NCBI RefSeq assembly: GCF_009380165.1
Contig: NZ_WHUF01000002.1
Span: 124,001-188,000, forward strand
Length of the DNA: 64,000 nt
Reading direction: 5' to 3'
From: Rugamonas rivuli
GTDB taxonomy: Bacteria; Pseudomonadota; Gammaproteobacteria; Burkholderiales; Burkholderiaceae_D
The notes below the pieces were generated by a model. That model saw nothing but the letters and a program-made list of their open reading frames with translations, searched no databases and had not been told where the DNA came from. Position 1 is the stretch's first letter, and each line of letters opens with the position of its first letter. The position numbers and the translations under genes are program-made. This document shows positions 49,338 through 59,844 of the stretch, in pieces.

Positions 49338-51235
49338 TGGACGATATGCTCAAGGATTTCGTCGTCGAGGCGATGGATCTTGCGGTCAACGTTGAAGAGC
49401 ATCTGCTGCGGCTCGAACGCGACCCGGACAACAAAGAGACACTCAATGCGGTGTTCCGTTCCTTCCACACCATCAAGGGCGGCGCCGGTTTCATGGGCCT
49501 GCCTGCGCTGGTGGCTGCCTGTCACCTGACCGAGAATCTGTTCGACGCGCTGCGCACCGGCGCCGCGCCGGTCACGCCGATCGCGATCGAGGCGGCGCTG
49601 CAAGCGTCGGGCTTCGTGGCCGACCAACTGGCCGAACTGAACAACGGCGCCGAGCCGGACAGCCTGCCGGCCATGCCGAAGGATCTGGAAGTCATCCTGA
49701 CCGACGCCATCGAAGGCAAGACCACCGCTGCTCCGGCCAAGGCCGCCGCGCCGGCGCCAGCCCCTGCTGCCGCACCGGCTGCTGCCGCTGCTCCGGTCGC
49801 AGCGCAAGCCTCGGCCCCGTCGGCCGATGGCCTGGACTGGGAAGGCATGTACGAAGCCGTGATGCCGGCCGGTAGCTACACCAAGCCTGCGGCCTCCGCC
49901 GCGGCGCCTGCTGCACAGGCTGCGTCCGCACCTATCCCTGCCGCCGAACTGGCCGCCGTTGTGGCCGCCGTGCACGCCGCCGCCCCGGCATCCTCGCCGG
50001 CCAAGCGCGAAGCCGCCGAAAAACGCGAAGAACGTCCGCACGCCGCGCCGGCCAAGGAAGAATCGATCCGCGTCGACGCCGTCAAGCTGGACGCGCTGCT
50101 GGAAGTGGCCGGCGAATCGGTGCAGGCCGCCAACCAGGCCGCCGTGCTGCTGGAACGCCTGCTGCAATTCAAATTCGAAGGCCAGGCCCAGACCCTGATG
50201 GCCACGCTGGCGGAAACGCTGGAGCGCGCCTCGCGCTACTCCACCGAACTACAACGCGCCACGCTGGCGACCCGCATGCAGCCGGTCGGCCGCCTGTTCC
50301 AGAAGTTCCCGCGCCTGGTGCGCGAACTGGCGAAAGACCTGGGCAAGGACGTCGAACTGACCATCGAAGGCGCGGAGACCGAAGTCGACCGCGTGGTGGT
50401 GGACAGCCTGTACGATCCGCTGGTGCACATGCTGCGCAACTCGCTGGACCACGGCGTCGAATCGCCGGAAGACCGCCTGGCCGCAGGCAAGCCGGCCAAG
50501 TCCTATATTTCGCTCAAAGCATGGCAAGAAGCAAATAGCGTTATGATTGTGCTTCAGGACGACGGCAAAGGCATGGATCCGGTGGTGCTGCGCACCAAGG
50601 CCCAGCAAAAAGGCTTGATCTCGGAATCGGTGCAGCTGACCAACGACGAATGCTTCCAGCTGGTATTCTTGCCGGGCTTCTCGACCAAGGAAGTCGCGTC
50701 CAGCGTGTCCGGCCGCGGCGTCGGCATGGACGTGGTGAAGACCGCCGTGGAGAAAAACCGCGGCGCCATCCACATCGAATCCGCGCTGGGCAAGGGCACC
50801 AAGTTCGCCATCCGCCTGCCGATCGAGTTGTCCATCGTGCCGACCATGCTGGTATCGACCTCGGGTGCCGCGCTGGCGCTGCCGATGGCCGTGGTGCAGC
50901 GCGTGGTCGAACTGCCGGAAGTGTTCATGGAAGTGGGCGGCGCGCCGGTGCTGAAAGACCAGGGCCGTCCGCTGCCGGTGCGCTCGCTGGCCGATTCGCT
51001 GGGCTACGAGAGCTGCCGCGAGAAGGTGGGTATTGTTGTCGCTGCACCACAGCCGTACATCCTGGCGGTGGAAGCGGTCGACGGCACTGCCGACCTCGTA
51101 ATTAAACCGATGACCGCGATTACCGTCGAGGGCATTACCGGCACCGCGCGTTCGGCCGAAGGCGAACTGGTGCTAGTGGTGGGCCTATCGTTCCTAATGG
51201 ACGGATGTCGAGGTAGTGTACGCATGGCGGCCTAG
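49337..51235 (+). CDS. cheA: Chemotaxis histidine kinase CheA, P2-less type
   Basis: A 632-residue kinase: Hpt domain (H44 in FRSFHTIKGGAGFMG), Ala/Pro-rich linker (about 135-245), dimerisation region (DAVKLDALLEVAGESVQ), ATPase (SLDHGVESPEDR, DDGKGMDP, GRGVGMDVVK) and C-terminal CheW-like domain (LSIVPTMLVSTSGAALALP). A CheY/CheB-docking P2 domain is not visible between Hpt and linker. CheA phosphorylates CheY on receptor signalling. The protein ends GLSFLMDGCRGSVRMAA; a terminator follows 25 bases later, so the end is likely real although the last codons look unusual. Confidence 0.93.
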   Translation: MDDMLKDFVVEAMDLAVNVEEHLLRLERDPDNKETLNAVFRSFHTIKGGAGFMGLPALVAACHLTENLFDALRTGAAPVTPIAIEAALQASGFVADQLAELNNGAEPDSLPAMPKDLEVILTDAIEGKTTAAPAKAAAPAPAPAAAPAAAAAPVAAQASAPSADGLDWEGMYEAVMPAGSYTKPAASAAAPAAQAASAPIPAAELAAVVAAVHAAAPASSPAKREAAEKREERPHAAPAKEESIRVDAVKLDALLEVAGESVQAANQAAVLLERLLQFKFEGQAQTLMATLAETLERASRYSTELQRATLATRMQPVGRLFQKFPRLVRELAKDLGKDVELTIEGAETEVDRVVVDSLYDPLVHMLRNSLDHGVESPEDRLAAGKPAKSYISLKAWQEANSVMIVLQDDGKGMDPVVLRTKAQQKGLISESVQLTNDECFQLVFLPGFSTKEVASSVSGRGVGMDVVKTAVEKNRGAIHIESALGKGTKFAIRLPIELSIVPTMLVSTSGAALALPMAVVQRVVELPEVFMEVGGAPVLKDQGRPLPVRSLADSLGYESCREKVGIVVAAPQPYILAVEAVDGTADLVIKPMTAITVEGITGTARSAEGELVLVVGLSFLMDGCRGSVRMAA

Positions 51236-51259
51236 TCTGAGGACTGGGCCAGATAGACC

Positions 51260-51289
51260 AAAAGCCTGCGTTCACGCAGGCTTTTTTTT
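51260..51289 (+). terminator. Terminator of cheZ-cheA
   Basis: AGCCTGCG (51263-51270) pairs with CGCAGGCT (51275-51282), followed by an eight-T run. Confidence 0.93.
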
Positions 51290-51476
51290 ATTTGTAGTTT
51301 TATTTTCAATACCAAATTTTGCAAAAGGAGTCATAAAAAGTGTATCGGTAGGCGGAACTGCATCGGCTCACGAGGCCGGCCAGCGGCGGCCGCTACCGCA
51401 TTGCACAATATGGCATAATCGAAGTGGATCACTCACACAGGCAGCAGTAGTTCCCTTGATTGGGTACTCATAAATC

Positions 51477-52880
51477 ATGATGAAGACGCTTTACGACAAA
51501 CTCTGGGAATCCCACGTGGTCAAGGCCGAGGAAGACGGCACCACGATCTTGTACATCGACCGTCACCTGGTACACGAAGTCACCAGCCCGCAGGCTTTCG
51601 ACGGCCTGCGCGCCGCCGGCCGCCAGCCGTGGCGCATCTCGGCCAACCTGGCCGTGGCCGACCACAACGTGCCGACCACCTCGCGCGCCGACGGCATCGC
51701 CGATCCGGTCTCGCGCCTGCAGGTGGAAACGCTGGACAACAACGCCAAGTCCTACGGCCTGACGTATTTCAACATGAACGACAAGCGCCAGGGTATCGTC
51801 CACGTGATCGGGCCCGAGCAGGGCGCGACCTTGCCGGGCATGACGGTGGTCTGCGGCGACTCGCACACGTCCACCCACGGCGCGTTCGGCGCGCTGGCGC
51901 ACGGCATCGGCACCTCCGAAGTGGAACACGTGCTGGCCACCCAGACGCTGCTGCAAAAGAAATCCAAAGCCATGCTGGTGCAGGTCGACGGCGCGCTGCC
52001 GGCCGGCGTCACCGCCAAGGACGTGGTGCTGGCCATCATCGGCAAGATCGGCACCGCCGGCGGCACCGGCTACTGTATCGAGTTCGGTGGTTCGACCATC
52101 CGCGCGCTGTCGATGGAAGGCCGGATGACGGTCTGTAATATGGCGATCGAAGCGGGCGCGCGCGCCGGCATCATCGGCGTCGACGACACCACCATCGACT
52201 ACGTCAAGGGCCGTCCGTTCTCGCCGGCCGGTCCGCACTGGGACCGCGCGGTCGATTACTGGCGCACGCTGCACAGCGACGCCGGCGCCAAATTCGACCT
52301 GGTCGTCACGCTCAACGCCGCCGAGATCAAGCCGCAAGTGACCTGGGGCACCTCGCCGGAAATGGTGACGTCCATCGACGGCCGCGTGCCGGATCCGGAC
52401 CACGAAAAGGACAGCGTCAAGCGCGACGCCATCGAGAAGGCGCTGGTCTACATGAACCTGAAGCCGAACACCGCGATCGAGGACATCCGCATCGACAAGG
52501 TCTTCATCGGCTCCTGCACCAACTCGCGCATCGAGGATTTGCGCGCCGCCGCCGACGTGGTGCGCGGCAAGCACCGCGCCTCCAACGTCAAGCTGGCGCT
52601 GGTGGTGCCGGGCTCCGGCCTGGTCAAGGCGCAAGCCGAGAAGGAAGGCCTGGACCGCGTGTTCCGCGACGCCGGTTTCGAATGGCGCGAGCCGGGCTGT
52701 TCGATGTGCCTGGCGATGAACGCCGACCGCCTGGAACCGGGCGAGCGCTGCGCCTCCACCTCGAACCGCAATTTTGAAGGACGCCAAGGCCAGGGCGGAC
52801 GCACCCATCTGGTGTCTCCCGCGATGGCAGCGGCAGCCGGTATCGCCGGCCATTTCGTCGACGTACGCAGCCTGCGTTGA
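51477..52880 (+). CDS. leuC: 3-isopropylmalate dehydratase large subunit
   Basis: A 467-residue aconitase-family subunit, with LeuD converting 2- to 3-isopropylmalate in leucine biosynthesis. The [4Fe-4S] ligands are in [14 protein letters not shown] and in [11 protein letters not shown]. Substrate-contact motif [20 protein letters not shown] is intact. Start pair ATGATG; either Met works. First gene of leuC-entericidin-leuD-leuB-asd. Confidence 0.97.
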   Translation: MMKTLYDKLWESHVVKAEEDGTTILYIDRHLVHEVTSPQAFDGLRAAGRQPWRISANLAVADHNVPTTSRADGIADPVSRLQVETLDNNAKSYGLTYFNMNDKRQGIVHVIGPEQGATLPGMTVVCGDSHTSTHGAFGALAHGIGTSEVEHVLATQTLLQKKSKAMLVQVDGALPAGVTAKDVVLAIIGKIGTAGGTGYCIEFGGSTIRALSMEGRMTVCNMAIEAGARAGIIGVDDTTIDYVKGRPFSPAGPHWDRAVDYWRTLHSDAGAKFDLVVTLNAAEIKPQVTWGTSPEMVTSIDGRVPDPDHEKDSVKRDAIEKALVYMNLKPNTAIEDIRIDKVFIGSCTNSRIEDLRAAADVVRGKHRASNVKLALVVPGSGLVKAQAEKEGLDRVFRDAGFEWREPGCSMCLAMNADRLEPGERCASTSNRNFEGRQGQGGRTHLVSPAMAAAAGIAGHFVDVRSLR

Positions 52881-52911
52881 TTTGACTACACCATAACGAG
52901 AAATCCTCATC

Positions 52912-53037
52912 ATGAAAAAACTATTCGCCCTGTCCATCATCGCGCTGATCCTGACCGGCTGCAACACCGTCAACGGCTTCGGCAAGGACGTCAAAAAAGT
53001 CGGTGAGTCGCTGGAAGGCGCTTCGACCAAAAAATAA
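52912..53037 (+). CDS. Entericidin-type small lipoprotein
   Basis: A 41-residue precursor: MKKLFALSIIALILTGC with lipobox LTGC (cysteine 17), then NTVNGFGKDVKKVGESLEG. This matches the entericidin A/B family, small membrane lipoproteins first described as a toxin/antidote pair in E. coli. Only one copy is here. It lies 31 bases after leuC and 54 before leuD; the same insertion in the leu operon is common in Burkholderiales. Too short for routine gene calling. Confidence 0.88.
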   Translation: MKKLFALSIIALILTGCNTVNGFGKDVKKVGESLEGASTKK

Positions 53038-53091
53038 ACCGCAGCACGGCGGGCCGCGACGGTCCGCCGTCGCACAACCCGAACGAGAATC

Positions 53092-53739
53092 ATGGACAAA
53101 TTTACGATCTACGAAGGACTGGTGGCCCCGCTCGACCGCGCCAATGTCGACACCGACGCCATCATTCCGAAGCAATTCCTGAAGTCCATCCACCGCACCG
53201 GCTTCGGCCCGAACCTGTTCGACGAGTGGCGCTACCTGGACCACGGCGAACCGGGCCAGGACAACAGCAAGCGTCCGCTCAATCCCGACTTCGTGCTCAA
53301 CGAAGCACGCTACCAGGGCGCATCGATCCTGCTGGCGCGCAAGAACTTCGGCTGCGGCTCCTCGCGCGAGCACGCGCCGTGGGCGCTGGACCAGTACGGC
53401 TTCCGCGCCATCGTCGCGCCTTCGTTCGCCGACATCTTCTTTAACAACTGCTACAAGAGCGGCTTGTTGCCCATCGTATTGCCTGAAGCGCAGGTCGATC
53501 ACCTGTTCAATGAAGTCAAGGCCTTCCCCGGTTATCGCCTGGTGGTCGACCTTGAACAACAGCGCATCTCCACCAGCAATGGCAGCGTCTCCTATCCCTT
53601 CGAGATCGACGCCTTCCGCAAATACTGCCTGATGAACGGGCTCGACGATATCGGCCTGACGCTGCGTCACGCCGACGCTATCCGCGGTTTCGAAGAGCGC
53701 CATCTGGCAACCCAACCTTGGTTGGCCAACGTCATCTAA
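53092..53739 (+). CDS. leuD: 3-isopropylmalate dehydratase small subunit
   Basis: A 215-residue Leu[21 protein letters not shown] leads to [10 protein letters not shown], and [20 protein letters not shown] carries the conserved [10 protein letters not shown] loop. It completes the active site with LeuC. The next gene, leuB, starts 13 bases downstream. Confidence 0.96.
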   Translation: MDKFTIYEGLVAPLDRANVDTDAIIPKQFLKSIHRTGFGPNLFDEWRYLDHGEPGQDNSKRPLNPDFVLNEARYQGASILLARKNFGCGSSREHAPWALDQYGFRAIVAPSFADIFFNNCYKSGLLPIVLPEAQVDHLFNEVKAFPGYRLVVDLEQQRISTSNGSVSYPFEIDAFRKYCLMNGLDDIGLTLRHADAIRGFEERHLATQPWLANVI

Positions 53740-53752
53740 TCGAAGAAGAACT

Positions 53753-54823
53753 ATGAAAATCGCTATCCTCCCGGGCGACGGCATCGGCCCGGAAATCGTC
53801 GCGCAAGCCGTTAAAGTCCTGAACGTACTGGGCGAAAAATTTGAGCTGGAAAGCGCGCCGGTCGGCGGCGCCGGCTACGCGGCCCACGGCCACCCTCTGC
53901 CGGAAGGCACGCTGGCGCTGGCCAAAGCGGCCGACGCGGTGCTGTTCGGCGCCGTCGGCGACTACCAGTACGACACGCTGGAACGCGCGCTGCGTCCGGA
54001 GCAGGCGATCCTCGGCCTGCGCAAGCAGCTGGGCCTGTTCGCCAACCTGCGTCCGGCGATCCTGTATCCGGACCTGGCCAACGCCTCGACCCTGAAGCCT
54101 GAAGTGGTGTCCGGCCTGGACATCCTGATCATCCGCGAACTGACCGGCGACATCTACTTCGGCCAGCCACGCGGCGTGCGCGAGTGCCCGGACGGCGCCT
54201 TCAAGGGCCAGCGCGAAGGCTACGACACCATGCGCTATGCCGAAGGCGAAATCCGCCGCATCGCCCACGTGGCGTTCCAGGCTGCGCAGAAGCGCGGCAA
54301 GCGCCTGACCAGCGTGGACAAGGCCAACGTGCTGGAGACCTTCCAGTTCTGGAAAGACATCGTCACCGACGTCCACAAGGAATACCCTGACGTGGCGCTG
54401 GAGCATATGTACGTCGACAACGCCGCGATGCAGCTGGTGCGCGCGCCGAAGAAGTTCGACGTCATCGTCACCGGCAATATGTTCGGCGACATCCTGTCCG
54501 ACCAGGCGGCGATGCTGACCGGTTCGATCGGCATGCTGCCGTCGGCCTCGCTGGACGCCAACAACAAGGGCCTGTACGAGCCGTCGCACGGTTCCGCGCC
54601 TGACATCGCCGGCAAGGGCATCGCCAATCCGCTGGCGACCATCCTGTCGGCCGCGATGATGCTGCGCTACTCGCTGAACAAGGCCGAACAGGCCGACCGC
54701 ATCGAGAACGCCGTCAAGCACGTGCTGTCGCAAGGCCTGCGCACCGCCGACATCTACGAAGCCGGCACCACCAAGGTGGGCACGGAAGAGATGGGCAACG
54801 CGGTGGTCAAGGCTTTGGTATAA
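53753..54823 (+). CDS. leuB: 3-isopropylmalate dehydrogenase
   Basis: A 356-residue beta-decarboxylating dehydrogenase of leucine synthesis: [20 protein letters not shown], the substrate-binding [18 protein letters not shown], and [20 protein letters not shown] with the metal-binding aspartates; [19 protein letters not shown] is the NAD-binding end. It follows leuD directly. Confidence 0.97.
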   Translation: MKIAILPGDGIGPEIVAQAVKVLNVLGEKFELESAPVGGAGYAAHGHPLPEGTLALAKAADAVLFGAVGDYQYDTLERALRPEQAILGLRKQLGLFANLRPAILYPDLANASTLKPEVVSGLDILIIRELTGDIYFGQPRGVRECPDGAFKGQREGYDTMRYAEGEIRRIAHVAFQAAQKRGKRLTSVDKANVLETFQFWKDIVTDVHKEYPDVALEHMYVDNAAMQLVRAPKKFDVIVTGNMFGDILSDQAAMLTGSIGMLPSASLDANNKGLYEPSHGSAPDIAGKGIANPLATILSAAMMLRYSLNKAEQADRIENAVKHVLSQGLRTADIYEAGTTKVGTEEMGNAVVKALV

Positions 54824-54856
54824 ACGGTATAAATATTTAAGACAAGGAAGAGCAAA

Positions 54857-55984
54857 ATGAAACTCGTAGGCTTGGTAGGTTGGCGCGGCATGGTTGGTTC
54901 GGTCCTGATGCAGCGCATGCAGGAAGAGGGCGATTTCGCCCACATCGAACCGGTGTTTTTCACCACCTCGAACCCGGGCGGCGACGCACCGGCGATGGCG
55001 AAGAATGAAACCAAACTGAAAAGCGCCACCGACATCGACGAACTGAAAAAGTGCGAGATCATCATCTCGTGCCAGGGCGGCGACTACACCACCGAAGTGT
55101 TCCCTAAACTGCGCGCCGCCGGCTGGAACGGCTACTGGATCGACGCCGCCTCCACGCTGCGCATGGAGAAGGACGCCGTCATCGTGCTGGACCCGGTCAA
55201 CCTGCACGTCATCAAGGACGCGCTGGGCAAGGGCGTGAAGAACTACATCGGCGGCAACTGCACCGTGTCGTGCATGCTGATGGGCCTGGGCGGCCTGTTC
55301 CAGCACAACCTGGTCGAGTGGATGACCTCCATGACCTACCAGGCGGCATCGGGCGGCGGCGCCCAGCACATGCGCGAGCTGCTGACCCAGTTCGGCACCA
55401 TCAACGCATCGGTGAAATCGCTGCTGGACAATCCGGCCGCGGCCATCCTGGAAATCGACCGCCAGGTGCTGACCACCCAGCACGGCCTGAGCGCCGAAGA
55501 GACCAAGCAGTTCGGCGCACCGCTGGCCGGCAACCTGATCCCGTGGATCGACAAGGACCTGGGCAACGGCCAGTCGAAGGAAGAATGGAAGGGCGGCGCC
55601 GAGACCAACAAGATCCTGGGCCTGGGCGCGGACTTCGGTTCGAAAGCCATCCCTGTCGACGGCCTGTGCGTGCGCATCGGCGCCATGCGCAGCCACTCGC
55701 AGGCGCTGACCATCAAGCTGAAGAAAGACGTGCCGATCGACGAGATCCACGACATCATCGCAGCCAACAACCAGTGGGTCAAAGTGGTGCCGAACACGCG
55801 TGAAGCGTCGGTCAAGGATCTGTCGCCGGCCGCCGCTACCGGCAGCCTAACGATTCCGGTCGGCCGCCTGCGCAAGATGAGCATGGGCGACGACTACCTG
55901 TCGGCCTTCACCGTCGGCGACCAGCTGCTGTGGGGCGCGGCCGAACCGCTGCGCCGCATGCTGCGCATCGTGCTGGACAAGTAA
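54857..55984 (+). CDS. asd: Aspartate-semialdehyde dehydrogenase
   Basis: A 375-residue Asd, making aspartate semialdehyde for lysine, methionine and threonine synthesis, and the substrate of DapA. NADP-binding [17 protein letters not shown], catalytic Cys135 in GGNCTVSCM, and the histidine/arginine pair near [13 protein letters not shown]. Length and GWRGMVGSV type match the Gram-negative long form. RBS AAGGAAG. A terminator lies 28 bases downstream. Confidence 0.96.
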   Translation: MKLVGLVGWRGMVGSVLMQRMQEEGDFAHIEPVFFTTSNPGGDAPAMAKNETKLKSATDIDELKKCEIIISCQGGDYTTEVFPKLRAAGWNGYWIDAASTLRMEKDAVIVLDPVNLHVIKDALGKGVKNYIGGNCTVSCMLMGLGGLFQHNLVEWMTSMTYQAASGGGAQHMRELLTQFGTINASVKSLLDNPAAAILEIDRQVLTTQHGLSAEETKQFGAPLAGNLIPWIDKDLGNGQSKEEWKGGAETNKILGLGADFGSKAIPVDGLCVRIGAMRSHSQALTIKLKKDVPIDEIHDIIAANNQWVKVVPNTREASVKDLSPAAATGSLTIPVGRLRKMSMGDDYLSAFTVGDQLLWGAAEPLRRMLRIVLDK

Positions 55985-56011
55985 CAAGCTCTCGGGCAAT
56001 TGTTAAAGCAG

Positions 56012-56056
56012 AAGGGGTTTTCTCTATGAGCTCTCATAGGGGAAATCCCTTTTTTT
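56012..56056 (+). terminator. Terminator after asd
   Basis: AAGGGGTTT pairs loosely with GGGAAATCCCTT; the loop carries a near-perfect stem CTATGAG...CTCATAG. Seven Ts follow at 56050-56056. Confidence 0.82.
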
Positions 56057-56188
56057 GGTTTAAAGTAGGCATAGACGTTACACATCCTCATGTATCACTA
56101 GAGAAACATCGTGCAAAGCTTGCATGCTCTGGAGCATGATGATATGTTGATATATCTGGGAAAGTAACATTTTCCCTCTGACAACCAG

Positions 56189-58984
56189 ATGCCGCCCACT
56201 ATGCACGTACCAACTCGCCCCAGTATTGTTTCATTCGCGTTGAAGACGCTCACTGGAGCTGTCGCCAGCGCGGTCTTGGTGGCTTCGGCCAACGCAGCCG
56301 GGCTCGGCAAGCTGACCGTCCTGTCGTCGCTGGGGCAGCCGCTGCGGGCGGAGATCGAATTGACGGCCGTGTCCGCCGATGAAGCGGGCGCGCTGGTCGC
56401 CAAGCTGGCGCCGGCCGAAGCCTTCCGCACCGCGAACATCGATTTCAATCCGACCTTGCTGTCGCTGCGCTTCGAAGTCGAGCAGCGCAATGGCCGCCAG
56501 GTGATACGCGTCACCTCCACCCAGCCGGTCAACGAGCCCTTCGTCGACATGCTGCTGGAACTGAACTGGACCGGCGGCCGCATGGTTCGCGAATACACCT
56601 TCCTGCTGGATCCGGCCGACATGCGCGCGACGCAAGCGCCGCAAGTAGCGCCGCCGGTGGACCTGAACCGCAACACCGCGCCCGCCGCTGCGACAACTGC
56701 GCCTGCCGCGTCCGCTCCGGCCGCCGCATCGGTTGCGCCGGTCGCGCAGAGCACGCCTGCACCGGCACGCCAGCCGGCCGCCAAGCCTGCCGTCAACGAA
56801 TACACCGTCAAGTCCGGCGACAACCTGACCCGCATCGCCAACCAGGTCAAGCCGGTCGATGTGTCGCTGGACATGATGCTGGTGGCGCTGTACCGCGCCA
56901 ATCCGGAAGCCTTCTCCGGCAACAATATGAACCGCCTGAAGTCGGGCCAGATCCTGGCCGTGCCGGATGCCGACACGATCCGCAACAGCGCGCCGGAAGG
57001 CGAGGCGCGCGGCGTGGTGGTGGCGCATGCGGCGGACTTCAACGCCTACCGTGCCAAGCTGGCGGGGCAGGTCGCCAACAGCACGCCGGCCAAGGAGCCG
57101 GACGCCACCCAGAACGTCTCGGGCAAGATCACCGCCAAGGTGGAAGAAAAGCCCAGCGCCGTCAACACCGCCAAGGACAAGCTGACGCTGTCGAAAGCCA
57201 CCTCCAGCGCGCCGGTCGAAGGCAAGACCGGCCTGGCCGTGGAAGACAAGATCGCCCGCCAGAAGGAAATGGACGAGGCCGCCGCGCGCACCAAGGAACT
57301 GGAAAAGAACGTCCGCGACCTGGAAAACCTGATGTCGGTCAAGAACAAGGCCGGCGCGGAAAACGTCAAGCCGTCGGCTTCCGCTTCGGCGGCGGCTTCG
57401 ATGCCGGCCTCGGCTTCGGTCTCGGCCGAAGCGTCGGTGCCGCCCAAGCCCAAGCGCACGCTGGTGATCCCGCCGAAAAAGCTGGAGCCTAGCCTGTTCG
57501 AAACGCTGATGGACAACCTGCAGTACGTGGGCCTGGCCGGCGCCGGTTTGCTGGCCGCCGCAGGCGCGTTCATCGCTTCGCGCCGCCGCAAGAAATTCGA
57601 AGTGCCGAAGGAGGAAACCAGCATCCTCGGCGATACCGCGATGCCGTCCCAGGTGCTGATCGCCGAAGCCGGCGGCCAGAGCGTCGATACCAACAACAGC
57701 GTCTTCAATTCCAACTTCGCGCCATCGGCCAGCCAGCTCGATACCAACGAGGTCGATCCGGTGGCGGAGGCCGACGTCTACATCGCCTACGGCCGCGACG
57801 CCCAGGCGGAGGAAATCCTGAAGGAAGCGCTGCGCAGCCATCCGGAGCGCCACGCCGTTCGCCTGAAGCTGCTGGAAATCTACGTCACCCGCAAAGACCC
57901 GCGTTCGTTTGAAACCCAGGCTTCCGAGCTGTATTCGCTGACGCGCGGCCAGGGCGACGAGTGGGCGCAGGCCGCCGCCATGGGCCAGACGCTGGACCCG
58001 AGCAATCCGCTGTACTCCGAAGGCGCCGCCGCATCCGCCGACGGCGACGGCTCCACCATGTTCGCCGCCGCGCCGGCCGCTGTTGCCGCTGCGGGCGTAG
58101 CCGCCGGCGCCGCCGCCTTCAGCGCATCCGACTTCACCAGCGACTTCGACGCTCCGGCGCCTGCTCCCGCGCCTGCCGCTGGCGGCCTCGACCTGGACCT
58201 GGGCTTCGACGCCCCGCCTGCCGCCGCCGACAACTCCATGGACTTCGGCAGCGACATGGACACCGCCTTGCCGCAAGCCGCTGACGCCTCCGTGTCGCCG
58301 GCCTCGGTAGCTGCGGAATCCGACAACCTGATGGACTTCGATCTGGGCGGCTTGAGCTTCGAGCCGGCCGCCGCCGCGCCTGCGCCAGCCGAGGCTCCGG
58401 CCCCGGCCGCACAGCCGGAAGACGCCTTCAACCTGGCCTTCGACGCGCCAGCACCGGCGGCGCCAGCACCCGCGCCAGAGGAAGACCTGAGCATGGACTT
58501 CGGCCTGGACCTGCCGGCTGAAGCCGCCCCGGCTCCAGCCGCGTCCAGCCTGCCGTCCGCCAGCAGCGATCCGCTGGACCTGGACTTGATGAACTTTGAG
58601 ATTCCCGAAGTGCCGGCCATGCCCGCACCGGCGCCTGTCGGCGAAGTGGATATCGACGATTTCGCGCTGCCAGAGGCGGAAGAGGTGGCTCCGGCGCCCG
58701 CACCTGCGGCGCAGGAGTTCGACCTGTCCGGCATCGACCTCGACCTGGACACCGCACTGGGCGGCGCCGGCACGGCCGCCGCAGCCGATGCAGCCCCAGG
58801 CCATGTGCGCGACGACAACCTGTCGGCCCACCACATGGAAATGGACACCAAGCTGGACCTGGCGGTCGCCTACCAGGAGATCGGCGATAAGGAAGGCGCG
58901 CGCGAACTGCTGGACGAAGTGCTGCGCGGCGGCAGCGACGAACAGATCGCCAAGGCCAACGCCATGCGCGCCCAATTGGGGTAA
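56189..58984 (+). CDS. fimV: FimV-family motility/type IV pilus hub protein
   Basis: A 931-residue inner-membrane protein. Signal peptide ending ASANA; N-terminal FimV domain (GLGKLTVLSSLGQPLRAEIE); LysM-type peptidoglycan-binding domain (about 205-265, YTVKSGDNLTRIANQVKPVD); coiled-coil region; TM helix (about 443-465, AGAGLLAAAGAFIASRR); then an acidic Ala/Pro-rich cytoplasmic part ending in the TPR motif DLAVAYQEIGDKEGARELLD. FimV organises polar type IV pilus and cAMP signalling in Pseudomonas. Start: 56189 or 56201, no clear ribosome binding site. The asd-fimV-truA order is typical. Confidence 0.93.
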   Translation: MPPTMHVPTRPSIVSFALKTLTGAVASAVLVASANAAGLGKLTVLSSLGQPLRAEIELTAVSADEAGALVAKLAPAEAFRTANIDFNPTLLSLRFEVEQRNGRQVIRVTSTQPVNEPFVDMLLELNWTGGRMVREYTFLLDPADMRATQAPQVAPPVDLNRNTAPAAATTAPAASAPAAASVAPVAQSTPAPARQPAAKPAVNEYTVKSGDNLTRIANQVKPVDVSLDMMLVALYRANPEAFSGNNMNRLKSGQILAVPDADTIRNSAPEGEARGVVVAHAADFNAYRAKLAGQVANSTPAKEPDATQNVSGKITAKVEEKPSAVNTAKDKLTLSKATSSAPVEGKTGLAVEDKIARQKEMDEAAARTKELEKNVRDLENLMSVKNKAGAENVKPSASASAAASMPASASVSAEASVPPKPKRTLVIPPKKLEPSLFETLMDNLQYVGLAGAGLLAAAGAFIASRRRKKFEVPKEETSILGDTAMPSQVLIAEAGGQSVDTNNSVFNSNFAPSASQLDTNEVDPVAEADVYIAYGRDAQAEEILKEALRSHPERHAVRLKLLEIYVTRKDPRSFETQASELYSLTRGQGDEWAQAAAMGQTLDPSNPLYSEGAAASADGDGSTMFAAAPAAVAAAGVAAGAAAFSASDFTSDFDAPAPAPAPAAGGLDLDLGFDAPPAAADNSMDFGSDMDTALPQAADASVSPASVAAESDNLMDFDLGGLSFEPAAAAPAPAEAPAPAAQPEDAFNLAFDAPAPAAPAPAPEEDLSMDFGLDLPAEAAPAPAASSLPSASSDPLDLDLMNFEIPEVPAMPAPAPVGEVDIDDFALPEAEEVAPAPAPAAQEFDLSGIDLDLDTALGGAGTAAAADAAPGHVRDDNLSAHHMEMDTKLDLAVAYQEIGDKEGARELLDEVLRGGSDEQIAKANAMRAQLG

Positions 58985-59032
58985 TGCGGCTCCGTATATA
59001 ATGGCTGACTCAGACATTACATCGGGCAGCAA

Positions 59033-59836
59033 TTGAAACGGATAGCAATCGGCGTCCAGTACGACGGGACCGCGTGGAACGGCTACCAGAAACAGGCGGA
59101 CGGCCACACGGTCCAGGACAAGCTGGAACAGGCGCTGGAGAAATTCGCCAGGGTGCCATTGGCCACCACCTGTGCCGGCCGCACCGATACCGGCGTGCAC
59201 GCGCTGGAGCAGGTGGTGCACTTTGACACCGAGCTGGTCCGCGACACCCATTCCTGGGTGCGCGGCGTCAACGCCTTCCTGCCGCCGTCGATCGCCGTGC
59301 GCTGGGCCAAGCAGCTCGACGGCGACCCGACCGTCAACGACTTCTTCCACGCCCGCTTCAGCGCCCGCGCCCGCACCTATCACTACGTGCTGTACAACAA
59401 TCCGATCCGTTCGCCGCTGCTGGAAGGGCGGGCCGGTTTCTGCTTCCGCCCGCTGGACGTGGAACTGATGCAGCAGGCCATCCCGCCGCTGCTGGGCTGG
59501 CACGACTTTACTGCTTTTCGCGCCGCGCAGTGCCAAGCCAAGTCGCCGGTCAAGCTGATGCACGACATCCAGATCAAGCGCCACGGCGAGTTGGTGGTGT
59601 TCACCATCACCGCCAACGCCTTCCTGCACCACATGGTGCGCAACCTGGTCGGCTCGCTGGTCTACATCGGCACCGGGCGCGAGAAGCCGGAATGGCTGGG
59701 CCAGCTGCTGGAAACCAAGGACCGCCACGCCGCCGCGCCGACCTTCATGCCGGACGGCCTCTACCTGGCGAAAATCGACTACGACCCCAAATGGGAATTG
59801 CCGCTGGAAACCACCAGCGCGCTGCCCTGGTTTTAA
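59033..59836 (+). CDS. truA: tRNA pseudouridine(38-40) synthase
   Basis: A 267-residue TruA modifying tRNA anticodon-stem uridines 38-40. Catalytic aspartate D52 sits in AGRTDTGVHA. The start is TTG (59033), giving MKRIAIGVQYDGTAWNGY; no ATG in frame fits the family N-terminus. It ends 8 bases before trpF. A TATAAT-like box is at 58997-59002 but its -35 partner is weak. Confidence 0.95.
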   Translation: MKRIAIGVQYDGTAWNGYQKQADGHTVQDKLEQALEKFARVPLATTCAGRTDTGVHALEQVVHFDTELVRDTHSWVRGVNAFLPPSIAVRWAKQLDGDPTVNDFFHARFSARARTYHYVLYNNPIRSPLLEGRAGFCFRPLDVELMQQAIPPLLGWHDFTAFRAAQCQAKSPVKLMHDIQIKRHGELVVFTITANAFLHHMVRNLVGSLVYIGTGREKPEWLGQLLETKDRHAAAPTFMPDGLYLAKIDYDPKWELPLETTSALPWF

Positions 59837-59844
59837 GGAACGTT

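Noticed and set aside
51216-51473. Possible frameshift extending CheA in another frame
   Set aside because: The alternative frame reads through a strong terminator 25 bases after the stop and gives a non-family tail; the annotated stop is more likely.
56231-59728. A 1165-codon minus-strand open frame opposite fimV and truA
   Set aside because: Arg/His/Gly-rich composition typical of antisense frames in GC-rich genes; fimV and truA are certain on the other strand.
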